From positions 372,001 to 436,000 of the forward strand of contig RZUM01000002.1 in the NCBI GenBank assembly GCA_004193205.1: a DNA stretch of 64,000 nucleotides, given 5' to 3'. This stretch comes from Gordonia sediminis. Lineage in GTDB: Bacteria > Actinomycetota > Actinomycetes > Mycobacteriales > Mycobacteriaceae. Of the stretch, positions 1-8,706 are shown in pieces (the first letter of the stretch is position 1; each line of letters begins with the position of its first letter). The position numbers were made by a program, and so were the translations under genes. Under the pieces are notes generated by a model. The model had not been told where the DNA came from, did not search any database, and saw only the letters and a list, made by a program, of their open reading frames with translations.

Positions 1-30
1 GCCATGGCTCTCGCCGTCAACAAGCTCTGA
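1..30 (+). CDS. rpsT: 30S ribosomal protein S20, C-terminal end only
   Basis: The first ten codons read AMALAVNKL and then TGA. This matches the C-terminal tail of actinobacterial S20, which in mycobacteria ends in a similar ALALNKL. S20 binds 16S rRNA in the small subunit. rpsT next to a convergent holA is the usual order in this group, which supports the call. Only the tail is present; the rest lies outside the window. Confidence 0.8.
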   Translation, partial: AMALAVNKL

Positions 31-86
31 TCGACACGCTCTGATCTCGGCCCGGCGTCGGATTCCGACGCCCGGCAACGACCTCA

Positions 87-129
87 CGAATCACCCCGGT
101 GGCATCCACGCGGTCACCGGGGTGATTCG
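87..129. terminator. Bidirectional terminator between rpsT and holA
   Basis: A perfect 15-bp inverted repeat (87-101 with 115-129) encloses a 13-nt loop between two convergent genes. Neither side has a long T-run, which is common in high-GC actinobacteria. The position suggests it ends both transcripts. Confidence 0.75.
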
Positions 130-140
130 CGTGCCCTCAT

Positions 141-1115
141 CTATCCGCGTTCGCGAGTCGGCCGCAGGTCCGCCACCGTCGCGACGGCGTGCTCGAGACT
201 GAAGTCGGCGTCGGCGGCCTGCCCCTTGACATCGCCGTTGAGTTGCGCGACCACGACGATCGCCGCCGCGATCGACGCCGAATCCCAGGCCCTCGCCTGC
301 CCCTGCACCTTCTTCACCCGCGTCGGCGGCATGCCCAGTTCCGACGCCGCCGAGTACTGGTCGACCGATCCCAGCGCCCGGACGCGGGCGATGGCGTGCA
401 CCGCCTCGGCCAGGGCGTCGGCCAGCAGCACCCGGGGCACGCCGTGATGCTCGGCCCAGGCAAGCGATTCCAGCGCGCCGGACCGATCACCGGTCACCGC
501 CTTGTCCGCGACCTCGAACCCGGTGATCTCCGGCCGGCCCTGATAGTAGAGGCGCACCGCGTCGACGGTGATCGCGCCGTCGGTATCGGCGACCAGCTGG
601 CTGCAGGCGGCGGCGAGCTCACGCAGTTCCGAACCGACACCCTCGACCACCTTCTCGACGACGTCGTTGCCGACGCGCACCCCGAGTGAGCGGAACTCAT
701 GGCGGACGAAATCCATCCGCTCCGAAGGCCATCTCGGTGTCGCGCAGTCGTGTTCGACCGCGCCGGCCTTCTTCAGCGCGGGCACCATCGACTTCGTCCG
801 GCCCCCGCCGGTGTGCACGACCATCAGGGTGATGCCGTCGGGCAGCTGCCGCGCCGCCTCCGCGATCAGCGCGGCGGGTGCCTTGCCCGCGTCGGCCGCC
901 GCCTCGACGACCACGACGCGGTCCTCCGCGAACAGTGACGGGCTGAGCAACTCGGCGAGTTCGTGTTCGGTGACGTCGCCGGCCCGTACCCGCGTGACCG
1001 GCACGTCCTCCCCGGTGGCCGCCGACCGCTCGGCGAGCACCGCGGCGATGACCCGCCCGGTCAGGAAGTCGTCGGCCCCGAGCAGCAGGTGCAGGCGTTC
1101 ACTCACGGCGACCAT
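141..1115 (-). CDS. holA: DNA polymerase III delta subunit
   Basis: This is the delta subunit of the clamp loader, which opens the beta sliding clamp during replisome assembly. The product is about 324 residues, normal for the family. It begins MVAVSERLHLLLGADDFLT, the typical N-terminus just ahead of the Rossmann-like domain, and ends in the helical collar region. An in-frame start 36 nt upstream (1151) is possible, but the extra 12 residues are not family-like. The start lies inside the end of comEC (17-bp overlap), so the two are probably co-transcribed in the leftward comEA-comEC-holA operon. Confidence 0.9.
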   Translation of the reverse strand: MVAVSERLHLLLGADDFLTGRVIAAVLAERSAATGEDVPVTRVRAGDVTEHELAELLSPSLFAEDRVVVVEAAADAGKAPAALIAEAARQLPDGITLMVVHTGGGRTKSMVPALKKAGAVEHDCATPRWPSERMDFVRHEFRSLGVRVGNDVVEKVVEGVGSELRELAAACSQLVADTDGAITVDAVRLYYQGRPEITGFEVADKAVTGDRSGALESLAWAEHHGVPRVLLADALAEAVHAIARVRALGSVDQYSAASELGMPPTRVKKVQGQARAWDSASIAAAIVVVAQLNGDVKGQAADADFSLEHAVATVADLRPTRERG

Positions 1116-2670
1116 GGTGCCAGACCGGCCCGACACCGACCCGAGCCGCATGCAGCCGTCGTTCTCGCCGATCGACGGCGACGAGGGTCGAGGAGACCAG
1201 GGCCAGGATGCCGGCGGCCACCATAACGGCGCCGACGATGCCGGCCGGAACCTGCACCGTCGCCCACGACTGTCGGCCGAGCACCCGGGCGCAGGCGATC
1301 ATCCACCACAGCTCGGGTCCGAGGGCGCGGATCATCAGATCGGCGACCGCCGCGGCGATCTGATCCGCCCCTCCCACGGCGCCGATGACGGCGGCCGCGG
1401 TACCCACGATCCCGACGATCCCCACCACGGGTGTGACGACGATGTTCGCGACAATCGCGACGACGCTGAACTGCCCGCTGAGCGCGGCGATCATCGGGGC
1501 CGTCACCAACTGCGCCGCCAGCGACATCGCGACCAGCTCGGCCAGCCCGCGGGGAACCCGGCGATCACGCAGCCAATCCCGCAGTGCCGCCGACCACAGG
1601 ACAAGGCCCCCGGTGGCCAGCACCGACAGCACGAACCCCGGAGCGATCGCGAGTTCCGGCCACCACAGAAGGCCCACCATGGTTGCCGCACCCAATGCGG
1701 GCATTGCCTGTGCGCGCCGCGAACCCGCGAGCGCCAAGAGACTCACCGTGCCCATCATCGCGGCTCGCAGCACACTCGGGGACGGTCGCACCAAAATCAC
1801 GAAACCGACGACGATCGCCAACCCGACCACCGCGGTCAGCCGCGGTGACGCCCCCAGCATCCGCACTGCCAGCACCGCGGCGCCGGTGACGATCGCGAAG
1901 TTGCTGCCCGACACCGCGATCAGGTGGGTGAGGCCCGCCGCCCGGAAGTCGTCACGCACCCGCTGATCGAGGGCACCGGTGTCACCGAGGACCAGACCGG
2001 GCAGCAGCCCGGCGGCCTCGGGCCCGAGCGCGCGTGCGGCCAGAACCTGCAGTCGGTGCCGAACCCGACCGGCGCCTCGCTGGTGCGGCGGCGGGCGGCC
2101 GAGCAGCCGCGGCCCCGTCACCGCCGTCAGGCGTGCCGCATCGAGACCCGGTCCCCGGGGTGCACCCACCCTGACGAGCGCCGAGACACGCTGTCCGGGA
2201 AGCAGGTCGACCCACGCGTCGGCCGCACCGGTGAGCTCTGCGGAGGCCGGCGGCACCGGCCGGCCGGCCAGACCGTCGACCGCGACACGCACCCGCACCC
2301 GTTCGCTCCCGGCGGGGCCGAGGCCGACCGGGTCATCGCGGATCGTCGCGGTCACCCGCATCTTTCCGTCGGTGTGAGAGAGCAGGTGTCGATCGCGGGC
2401 GTCGATGCGCAGCACCAGAGCTGCCAGGGTCATCGCGGCCAGCCCGGCGACCACCACGGTGACCCAGACCCGCGGCCACCGCACCCATCGGCGCCAGAGC
2501 GCGAAAGCGCCTGCGCCGCAGCAGGTCGCGGCGATGGCGGCCAGAGCCCGCAACGGCGCGTGCGGTGCCAGCAGCCCGACGACGGTCATCATCCAGACGA
2601 CCGCCGCCGGGAGCACGAGTCGGTAGTCGCCCGACGGCAGCAGAGTCGCGCGGATCGAGCGTGGCCTCAC
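1099..2670 (-). CDS. comEC: ComEC/Rec2-type DNA-uptake channel protein
   Basis: This is a polytopic membrane protein that in competent bacteria carries single-stranded DNA across the inner membrane. Hydrophobic segments lie at residues about 18-85. A soluble OB-like region follows (about 100-175), then the Competence domain from about 215 with the hallmark HLIAVSGSNFAI near residue 250 and repeated transmembrane helices. At 523 residues it lacks the C-terminal metallo-beta-lactamase domain of longer ComEC proteins; as I recall, mycobacterial homologues are also short. The start overlaps the comEA stop by 4 bp (ATGA). Natural transformation is not established in most relatives, so the function in uptake is inferred. 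Confidence 0.9.
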   Translation of the reverse strand: MRPRSIRATLLPSGDYRLVLPAAVVWMMTVVGLLAPHAPLRALAAIAATCCGAGAFALWRRWVRWPRVWVTVVVAGLAAMTLAALVLRIDARDRHLLSHTDGKMRVTATIRDDPVGLGPAGSERVRVRVAVDGLAGRPVPPASAELTGAADAWVDLLPGQRVSALVRVGAPRGPGLDAARLTAVTGPRLLGRPPPHQRGAGRVRHRLQVLAARALGPEAAGLLPGLVLGDTGALDQRVRDDFRAAGLTHLIAVSGSNFAIVTGAAVLAVRMLGASPRLTAVVGLAIVVGFVILVRPSPSVLRAAMMGTVSLLALAGSRRAQAMPALGAATMVGLLWWPELAIAPGFVLSVLATGGLVLWSAALRDWLRDRRVPRGLAELVAMSLAAQLVTAPMIAALSGQFSVVAIVANIVVTPVVGIVGIVGTAAAVIGAVGGADQIAAAVADLMIRALGPELWWMIACARVLGRQSWATVQVPAGIVGAVMVAAGILALVSSTLVAVDRRERRLHAARVGVGPVWHHGRRE

Positions 2671-3626
2671 ACCGTGACCAATTCACGCAACTTGGCCAGG
2701 CGCGCCGGACCGATGCCGTCGACCTCCGCGAGTTGCTCGACGGAGTCGAACCGACCGTGGGTCTCACGCCAGGCGATGATCGCGCGCGCCGTCACCGGCC
2801 CGACGCCCGGTAGCGCGTCGAGTTGATCTTCGGTCGCCGTGTTGAGGTTGACCGCGGCGGCGGGGGCCGGTCCCCCCGAGGTCGTCGGCGCGGACGCACC
2901 GGTCCCCGACGACACGTCACCCGCACCGGCCGACGCACCGACCACCGCACTGCGCAACGCGAGTCGACCACCGCCGCCGGTGTAGCCGACCAGGATCTGG
3001 TCACCGTCACGCAGCCGCTGAGCGAGATTGAGCGACAACAGATCCGCGTTCTTGCGGGCACCACCGGCACGATCGATGGCATCGGCGACCCGCGCGTCCG
3101 CGGGTAGATGGATCAGCCCGGGGCGGTGGACCAGACCCACGACGCTGACGACCAGGTCCTCCGGCGGCACACCGGTCTGCGGCGACGGTGACGGTGGCGC
3201 GGTACCGGCGTGGGTGGTCGGGCCGGGCGATGCGGGGAACGCCACCGAGACAGGTGGTTCCGACCCACCCCGCAGCAGCGCGAATCCCGCCACGGCGCAG
3301 GCCAGAACCCCGACCAGGATCAGCGCGATCGCGGCGGGCGGAGCGACCGCGAAAAGACGTCGGGGAGAGGGCTCTTCGTCGTCACCCGCACCCCACTCGT
3401 CCCCGCCGGCGGCGTCGGACGACCGACGATCCTCGGGCCCAAGGGGTTCCAGCCATGCCGGCGGGCGCGCGAACCCCCAACCGCCGTCGGGCCACGCCGA
3501 GGAGACCGGCGGATCCGGTGTCGGGTCGATGGACTCGGGGGCGCCGGTGTCGAGGTCGGGAGCCGGTGTCGAGAGCCGGTCCAGCGCGCTGCGTCGGCGG
3601 GGAGGGCGGGACGCTGCTGTGCTCAT
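2667..3626 (-). CDS. comEA: ComEA-like helix-hairpin-helix DNA-binding protein
   Basis: This is a membrane-anchored DNA receptor that would pass duplex DNA to ComEC. A proline-rich cytoplasmic region (1-90) precedes one transmembrane helix (about 95-119). A SLBB-type domain follows (about 158-205, LVVSVVGLVHRPG). Then come two helix-hairpin-helix motifs at the C-terminus (VNLNTATEDQLDALPGVGP and IGPARLAKLRELV). The length of 319 residues fits actinobacterial ComEA. It is the first gene of the comEA-comEC-holA cluster and overlaps comEC by 4 bp. Confidence 0.9.
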   Translation of the reverse strand: MSTAASRPPRRRSALDRLSTPAPDLDTGAPESIDPTPDPPVSSAWPDGGWGFARPPAWLEPLGPEDRRSSDAAGGDEWGAGDDEEPSPRRLFAVAPPAAIALILVGVLACAVAGFALLRGGSEPPVSVAFPASPGPTTHAGTAPPSPSPQTGVPPEDLVVSVVGLVHRPGLIHLPADARVADAIDRAGGARKNADLLSLNLAQRLRDGDQILVGYTGGGGRLALRSAVVGASAGAGDVSSGTGASAPTTSGGPAPAAAVNLNTATEDQLDALPGVGPVTARAIIAWRETHGRFDSVEQLAEVDGIGPARLAKLRELVTV

Positions 3627-3724
3627 GCGCCGACACTATGACCGATACACCCCGACGATCCGGTGTCGTGGTGTCAACCGCCGAATCTGTGGATGATCGC
3701 GCGATTGTGGATGAACTGCGCCAT

Positions 3725-3773
3725 GTGGTCCTGTTCATGAACTCGCCCCCGACGAATTTATGGACAGGACCAC
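3725..3773 (-). terminator. Terminator after the degV gene
   Basis: Arms of 14 nt (3725-3738 and 3760-3773, one mismatch) enclose a 21-nt loop. The hairpin begins directly after the degV stop codon. The T-run is weak, so the call rests on stem and position. Confidence 0.5.
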
Positions 3774-4622
3774 TCAGACCTCGAAGGGATCGAGGTGCGT
3801 CGCGATCGCCACGCCGACGGCTCCGGGACCGACGTGGCACCCGAGGATCGGACCTAGATCGACGATCATCTCCGTGATCACCTCGGGAATCCTTTTTCTC
3901 AGCTGCCCGGCGAGATCGGCTGCGACGTCGGGACAGTCGCTGTGCTGGATCCCGAGGATCACGGGCAGTCCGTCTGCCGACTCGACCGCGGCATCGACCA
4001 TCTTGTCGAGCGCCTTGGAGAAGGTGCGGTGCCGTTCCTTCAGCGTGAGGATCCCGTCGACCATGTGCAGGATCGGTTTGATCGACAACGCCGAACCGAG
4101 CATCTTGCTGGCCGCGCTGATCCGGCCGCTCTGCCGCAAATTGTCGAGCTGTTGCACGCACAGCATCGAGTCGACGGTGGACGCCTGCCGGATGGCGGCC
4201 TCGTAGACCCGGTCGCGATCGGCTCCCGCGGCCGCCGTCTGGGCGGCTCCGACGGCGACGAAGCCGACGGCCAGGCCCACCGAGCGGGAGTCGACGATAC
4301 GGACCTGTCCGTGGAACCGCTCGGCCGCCAGCCGTCCGGCCCCCCAGGTCCCCGACAGGCGACGCGACATGTGCACGGCCACCACGCCGTCGCCGTCGCT
4401 GGCCGCGAGCGCCTCCTCGTAGGCGAGGGCGAGTTCGTGCGGATTGGCGCCCGAGGTGGTCACTCCCGGCGACGAGATGATGTCGGCGGGGATCTCGTCG
4501 ACACCGTCGCGATAGTCCGTGCCGTCGAGTTCGAGATGCAACGGAACGCGCCTGATCCCGTAATGGTCGGCGACCGAGTCGGGTAGACGTGAGGACGAGT
4601 CGGTGACGACGACGACGGGCAC
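3774..4622 (-). CDS. DegV family fatty-acid-binding protein
   Basis: The 282-residue protein has the two-domain DegV fold. An N-terminal VVVVTDSSSRLP motif and a GVTTSGANP segment are followed by HMSRRLSGTWGAG and the conserved basic DNLRQSGRISAAS region. In Firmicutes, DegV (FakB) proteins bind a fatty acid and present it to the kinase FakA; a DAK2/FakA-like gene lies at 13962-15635. The start is GTG. It follows octT by 9 bp at the downstream end of the nadD-rsfS-gpgP-octT run. The ligand and the FakB role are inferred from the family. Confidence 0.88.
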   Translation of the reverse strand: MPVVVVTDSSSRLPDSVADHYGIRRVPLHLELDGTDYRDGVDEIPADIISSPGVTTSGANPHELALAYEEALAASDGDGVVAVHMSRRLSGTWGAGRLAAERFHGQVRIVDSRSVGLAVGFVAVGAAQTAAAGADRDRVYEAAIRQASTVDSMLCVQQLDNLRQSGRISAASKMLGSALSIKPILHMVDGILTLKERHRTFSKALDKMVDAAVESADGLPVILGIQHSDCPDVAADLAGQLRKRIPEVITEMIVDLGPILGCHVGPGAVGVAIATHLDPFEV

Positions 4623-4631
4623 GCGTCTACG

Positions 4632-5393
4632 TTAGCCGGTCGGCCCCGCGTCGGAGACCGGCACATCGGCCACCGCGACGCCCCGGGCGTCGAGAAGCGC
4701 GCGTACGGCCGGCGTCACCGTGTCGGCGATGCCGCGGTGACACCCGAAACCCCAGTGGATACCGTCCGGGTTCATCTCGTCGGCACCGGCGAAGGCGTCC
4801 CGGGTGACCGGGTAGAAATCGACGACGGGCAGCCCCCGCGTGTGTGCCCACCGGGCCATCGCCGTGGTGGTCGGGATACGCCCGCTGTGGACGTGACCGT
4901 AGTAGGGGCTGCGGTGGGTGGGTGGCAGGCACACCACGATCGGCAGATCCGGTCTCAGCGCGGTCAGGGCGTCGCGGATCTTCTCCAGGTATTCGACGGT
5001 CACCCGCGGCGGCAGGCCCGTCGGCCAGCCCAGCGGCGCCAGCCTCGGTTGCAGCCACTGGTAGCCGTCGCGGACCACCTGGCGCAGCCGGTTCGGTCGC
5101 AGATAGCGGATCTGCTCGCGCAGCGCCGTCGGCAGTGGGGACGGCAGACTGTCCATCCCCCCGAAGGCCAGCACGACAATATCGGCGTCGGGAATGGTCG
5201 CCCAGATGTTCGGGTCCTGGGTCAGCGCCCACCAGACGTCGCGGCTCGTCCAGCCGATCCGGCCGAACAGCTTCACGTCGCATCCACTGTCGCGGCCCAC
5301 GAGATTCGGCCAGATGCGCGGATCGTCGGCGGGCAGTCCCCCGCGCGGGCCGTAGTAGGCCAGTGAGTCCGACAGCACCAGCAGCGTGGTCAC
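4632..5393 (-). CDS. octT: SGNH hydrolase-fold protein, OctT-like acyltransferase
   Basis: The protein has about 253 residues with an SGNH/GDSL fold. The nucleophile block is VLSDSLAYYG near the N-terminus and the Asp-x-x-His block is PDGIHWG near the C-terminus. The mycobacterial protein at this position (Rv2418c, from memory) octanoylates a diglucosylglycerate primer of methylglucose lipopolysaccharide. I chose a GTG start at 5393 because it overlaps the gpgP stop by 4 bp (GTGA) and the protein then begins at the conserved strand. Longer in-frame starts run back inside gpgP. Its neighbour gpgP belongs to the same pathway, which supports the role. Confidence 0.75.
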   Translation of the reverse strand: MTTLLVLSDSLAYYGPRGGLPADDPRIWPNLVGRDSGCDVKLFGRIGWTSRDVWWALTQDPNIWATIPDADIVVLAFGGMDSLPSPLPTALREQIRYLRPNRLRQVVRDGYQWLQPRLAPLGWPTGLPPRVTVEYLEKIRDALTALRPDLPIVVCLPPTHRSPYYGHVHSGRIPTTTAMARWAHTRGLPVVDFYPVTRDAFAGADEMNPDGIHWGFGCHRGIADTVTPAVRALLDARGVAVADVPVSDAGPTG

Positions 5394-6103
5394 TGCACGG
5401 CGGCGTCGGCGCTTTCGGCCGACGCGTTCCAGACGTCGAGCCGCCACCGCGGCGGTTGGCCCGCCAGGCTGTGTCCGGACAGTTGCACCCAGCTCGTGTT
5501 CGCCAGCCCGCCGAAGACCGGCCACGCCGTTTCCGGCAGGGCCAGCAACGCCGCGGTCATCGCGGCGATGACCCCACCGTGCGCGACGAGCACCACCGGC
5601 GCCTCCGGCCGTTCGCCGATCCCCCAGTCGGCCAGACCGGCGACGAGTTCGTCGACCAACGGCACCGAACGGTGTGCGACATCGATGCGGCTCTCGCCGT
5701 TGGGGGGCCGCCAGCTCGCGTCGTCGCGCCAGGTGCGTCGTGCGCCCGGCATCTCCGCATCCACCTCGAGGTGGGTCTTGCCCTGCCAGTCACCGAGGTG
5801 GGTTTCGCGCAACCGGATGTCGGTCGTCACGGTGAGGCCGGTCTTCGCGGCGAGCGCGCCGGCGGTGTCGAAGGCGCGGCGCAGGTCCGACGACATGATC
5901 AGCATGGGGGCGCGTTCGGCCAGTGCACCGGCCGCGGCCTCGGCCTGGCGCACCCCGAGGGCGGACAGGTCGGTGTCGAGCTGGCCCTGCATCCGGCTGG
6001 TCGCGTTGTACTCGGTCTGCCCGTGGCGCAGCAGGATCAGCCGACGCACCACCGGGGTGAGCCGCTCGACCGCGGTGTCATGGGTATCGGGTCCGCCGGT
6101 CAT
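5390..6103 (-). CDS. gpgP: Histidine phosphatase, probable glucosyl-3-phosphoglycerate phosphatase
   Basis: This 237-residue phosphoglycerate-mutase-like protein carries the catalytic LILLRHGQTEYN motif near residue 25 and a second histidine in the VLVAHGGVIAAM block. The mycobacterial homologue in this slot removes the phosphate from glucosyl-3-phosphoglycerate, giving glucosylglycerate for methylglucose lipopolysaccharide. The ATG at 6103 overlaps the rsfS stop by 4 bp. The reading frame stays open further upstream, but that part is a shadow of rsfS. A general phosphatase role cannot be excluded from sequence alone. Confidence 0.8.
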   Translation of the reverse strand: MTGGPDTHDTAVERLTPVVRRLILLRHGQTEYNATSRMQGQLDTDLSALGVRQAEAAAGALAERAPMLIMSSDLRRAFDTAGALAAKTGLTVTTDIRLRETHLGDWQGKTHLEVDAEMPGARRTWRDDASWRPPNGESRIDVAHRSVPLVDELVAGLADWGIGERPEAPVVLVAHGGVIAAMTAALLALPETAWPVFGGLANTSWVQLSGHSLAGQPPRWRLDVWNASAESADAAVQ

Positions 6104-6462
6104 GCGATGCCCTCCACCTCGACGATCGGGCAGTCCTTCCACAGCCGTTCGAGCGCGTAGTACTCCCGTTCGTCCGAGTGCAGGACGTGCACCACGATCT
6201 CGACGTAGTCGAGCAGCGCCCAGCGTCCCTCGCGGGTACCCTCCCGACGCACCGGCTTGTAGCCGGCCTCGCGCAGTTTGTCCTCGACCTCGTCGACGAT
6301 GGAATTCACCTGCCGCTCGTTGTCGGCCGACGCGATGACGAACAGGTCGGTGATGACGAGCTGCTCGGAGACGTCGATGACCGTGACGTCGTGTGCGAGT
6401 TTGTCGGTGGCGGCGCGCGCCGCCACCGCAGCCATCTCCAGCGCTTCGGCTGAGGCAGTCAC
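6100..6462 (-). CDS. rsfS: Ribosomal silencing factor RsfS (DUF143/Iojap)
   Basis: The 120-residue protein matches RsfS in length. It has the Iojap core including VIDVSEQLVITDLFVIASA and the C-terminal WALLDYVEIVVHVL segment with the conserved aspartate. RsfS binds ribosomal protein L14 and blocks joining of the subunits when nutrients are short. Pairing with nadD upstream and a histidine phosphatase downstream is the normal actinobacterial arrangement. Confidence 0.93.
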   Translation of the reverse strand: MTASAEALEMAAVAARAATDKLAHDVTVIDVSEQLVITDLFVIASADNERQVNSIVDEVEDKLREAGYKPVRREGTREGRWALLDYVEIVVHVLHSDEREYYALERLWKDCPIVEVEGIA

Positions 6463-6514
6463 AGGGGTCCTTCCATTCGGTTACGGGTGCGATCGAGTGC
6501 ACCGGCTGTGTCGG

Positions 6515-7219
6515 TCACGGTGCCGAGACCCCGGGCGAGGACGCCTTCGGCGCACGGTAGAGCTTCCGCTTCGCGATGTACTGCACGACACCGTCGGGCA
6601 CCAGATACCAGACGGGGCGTCCGCGGGCGGCACGCACACGGCATTCCGTGGACGAGATCGCCAACGCCGGGATCTCGAGCATCTGCAGCGTGTTCGGCGG
6701 CAGGGCCTCGAGATGCGTGGCGAGGTGTTTGGCGTGCAGTTCGTAGCCGGGCCGGCTGACACCGACGAAGTTGGCGAGCCCGAAGAGTTCCTCCCAGTCC
6801 TGCCACGACAGGATCGAGTCCAGGGCATCGGCGCCGGTGATGAAGTAGAGGTCGGCGGTGGGGTGGATCGTGCGCAGGTCCCGCAGCGTGTCCACGGTGT
6901 AGGTGTCGCCCTCGCGGTCGATGTCGACCCGACTGACCGAGAACCGCGGATTGGATGCGGTGGCGATGACCGTCATGAGGTAGCGGTCCTCGGCCGGGCT
7001 GACGTCGCGGGCGCCGTGTCCGGCGTCCGGGGCCTCGTGATCGGCGAGCTTCTGCCACGGACGACCGGTCGGCACGAAGATGACCTCGTCGAGGGAGAAA
7101 CGGTGCGCGACCTCGCTCGCGGCGACGAGATGACCGTTGTGGATCGGGTCGAACGTACCGCCCATGACACCGATGCGTCGTGCGCGAGGTGGCGGGGACG
7201 ACGGCCGCTCGATGGACAT
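6515..7219 (-). CDS. nadD: Nicotinate-nucleotide adenylyltransferase
   Basis: NadD makes deamido-NAD from nicotinate mononucleotide and ATP. The nucleotide-binding [15 protein letters not shown] motif lies at residues about 16-30, and the ISSTECR motif (ISSTxxR) is near the C-terminus. I chose the ATG at 7219 (MSIERPSS), giving 234 residues; a longer open frame to 7318 has no family support. It lies 52 bp upstream of rsfS and is probably the first gene of the leftward nadD-rsfS-gpgP-octT-degV operon. Confidence 0.92.
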   Translation of the reverse strand: MSIERPSSPPPRARRIGVMGGTFDPIHNGHLVAASEVAHRFSLDEVIFVPTGRPWQKLADHEAPDAGHGARDVSPAEDRYLMTVIATASNPRFSVSRVDIDREGDTYTVDTLRDLRTIHPTADLYFITGADALDSILSWQDWEELFGLANFVGVSRPGYELHAKHLATHLEALPPNTLQMLEIPALAISSTECRVRAARGRPVWYLVPDGVVQYIAKRKLYRAPKASSPGVSAP

Positions 7220-7263
7220 GGGCTGACAGTTTACGCGTTCGGCGACAATGTTCCCGGCGACGG

Positions 7264-8706
7264 TCACACCGGGAGGAGATCGGCGATCGCGCGGCCGAGC
7301 TGGGTCGCGTTGCGGCACTCGAACATCTCGATGATCTCCGCGTACTCGCTGGCCGCCGAGTCACCGGTCCCCCAGTTGCGGCGTGCCTCCGGGTTGAGCC
7401 AGTACGCGTGGCGGGCCCGATCGGTGAGCTCGCGTAACGCGCCGAGCCGCGGATCGTGGTAGTTCGTCCGGGCGTCGCCGAGGATCAGCAGTGCGCCGCG
7501 GTGGGTCAGCGAGTCGCCGTACTCGTCCACGAAACCCGCGAGCATGTTGCCGTAGTCGGAGTGACCGTCGCGTGTGCTGATCTTGGCGGTGGTGATCATC
7601 CGGTGCATGCTCGCGCCGAAGTCCTCGTCGTCGGCGCCACGGTCGAAGTAGTCGGTCACCTCGTCGACCGTGTCCACGAAGGCGAACACGCGCACCTTCG
7701 AAAACTGTTGGCGCAGAGCGTAGACCAGCCGCAGGGTGAACTGCGAGAAACCCGCGACCGATCCGGAGACGTCGCAGATGATGGTCAGTTCGGGACGGCC
7801 CGGACGCGGCTTGCGATGGCTGAGTTCGATCGGCACCCCACCGGTGGACATCGACGCACGCAGGGTCTGTCGCACGTCGACCGCGCCGCGATGGGCACGG
7901 CGGCGACGGATCTCCAGCTTGGCCGCGAGCAGCCGGGCGAGCGGTTCGATGGTGCGTCGGATCTCGGCGAGTTCACTCGCCCCGGCCGTCAGGAAGTTGA
8001 TGTCGGAGGGCAGCAGGGGCACGGCGTAATCGGCCACGCGTTCGCGTCCCTTGGCGCCGGCCATCCGCCGCTGCGTTTCCGCCTCGATCGCGGCGCGCAG
8101 ATCCGCGGCGCGGGCGCGGGCCGCGCGCCGATAGAGGGGTTCGGTGCCCGGCCGGTCACCGAGACCGCCGTCGTCGGTGTCGCCGCCGGCCATCGCGGCC
8201 GCGATCTTGGCGATCAGCGTCTGCGGGTTGACCTGCGAGAGCGCCTGATAGGCCGAGAACGCCTCACCGCGTGTCGACTCGTAGCGGCCGAGCTGATCGA
8301 CGATGAGGGCGATGAGCGCATCGAGGCGTCCGTCGGCCGCGGCCTCGTCGTCGGCCAGCATCGTCGCCGCCATCTCCCGGACCGCATCGATGTCGATCTC
8401 GCCGTCGGGGGTTCGTGGCAAGTCGGCCACGGCCGTGCGGGCCCCGGTTCCGAGCGGGAACCACAGGTCGAAGACGACGTCGAAGACCCTGCGGTGCATC
8501 TGATCGCTGATCAGTGTCGCGGCCAGCCCCTCCCGCAGACTCCGCCGGTCGAGGAGGTCGAGGACCTCCATGGCCTGGGCGGCGTCGATCAGCGACGACG
8601 GGCCGACGACGATGCCGCGGGCCCGGAGCTCGTCGACGAAGCCGGTGAGATGGCCGATGAGCGGCACCTCGTCGACGGCCGCACCGCCCGACGACCCGGT
8701 CGGCAT
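7264..8706 (-). CDS. VWA domain protein (CoxE-like), partner of MoxR ATPase
   Basis: This 480-residue protein has a C-terminal von Willebrand A domain with the metal-site motif DVSGS at residues 312-316. The N-terminal region has no recognised domain beyond the family. VWA proteins of this type pair with MoxR AAA+ ATPases in chaperone or metal-insertion tasks. The ATG shares one base with the stop of the moxR gene (TGATG), so translation is probably coupled. The long reading frame to 9387 is a shadow of moxR. The client protein is unknown. Confidence 0.85.
   Translation of the reverse strand: MPTGSSGGAAVDEVPLIGHLTGFVDELRARGIVVGPSSLIDAAQAMEVLDLLDRRSLREGLAATLISDQMHRRVFDVVFDLWFPLGTGARTAVADLPRTPDGEIDIDAVREMAATMLADDEAAADGRLDALIALIVDQLGRYESTRGEAFSAYQALSQVNPQTLIAKIAAAMAGGDTDDGGLGDRPGTEPLYRRAARARAADLRAAIEAETQRRMAGAKGRERVADYAVPLLPSDINFLTAGASELAEIRRTIEPLARLLAAKLEIRRRRAHRGAVDVRQTLRASMSTGGVPIELSHRKPRPGRPELTIICDVSGSVAGFSQFTLRLVYALRQQFSKVRVFAFVDTVDEVTDYFDRGADDEDFGASMHRMITTAKISTRDGHSDYGNMLAGFVDEYGDSLTHRGALLILGDARTNYHDPRLGALRELTDRARHAYWLNPEARRNWGTGDSAASEYAEIIEMFECRNATQLGRAIADLLPV

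Noticed and set aside
568-1848. A 426-residue open frame on the plus strand opposite holA/comEC
   Set aside because: It is antisense to two recognised genes, rich in Arg/Ser/Pro and has no domain. It is a high-GC shadow frame.
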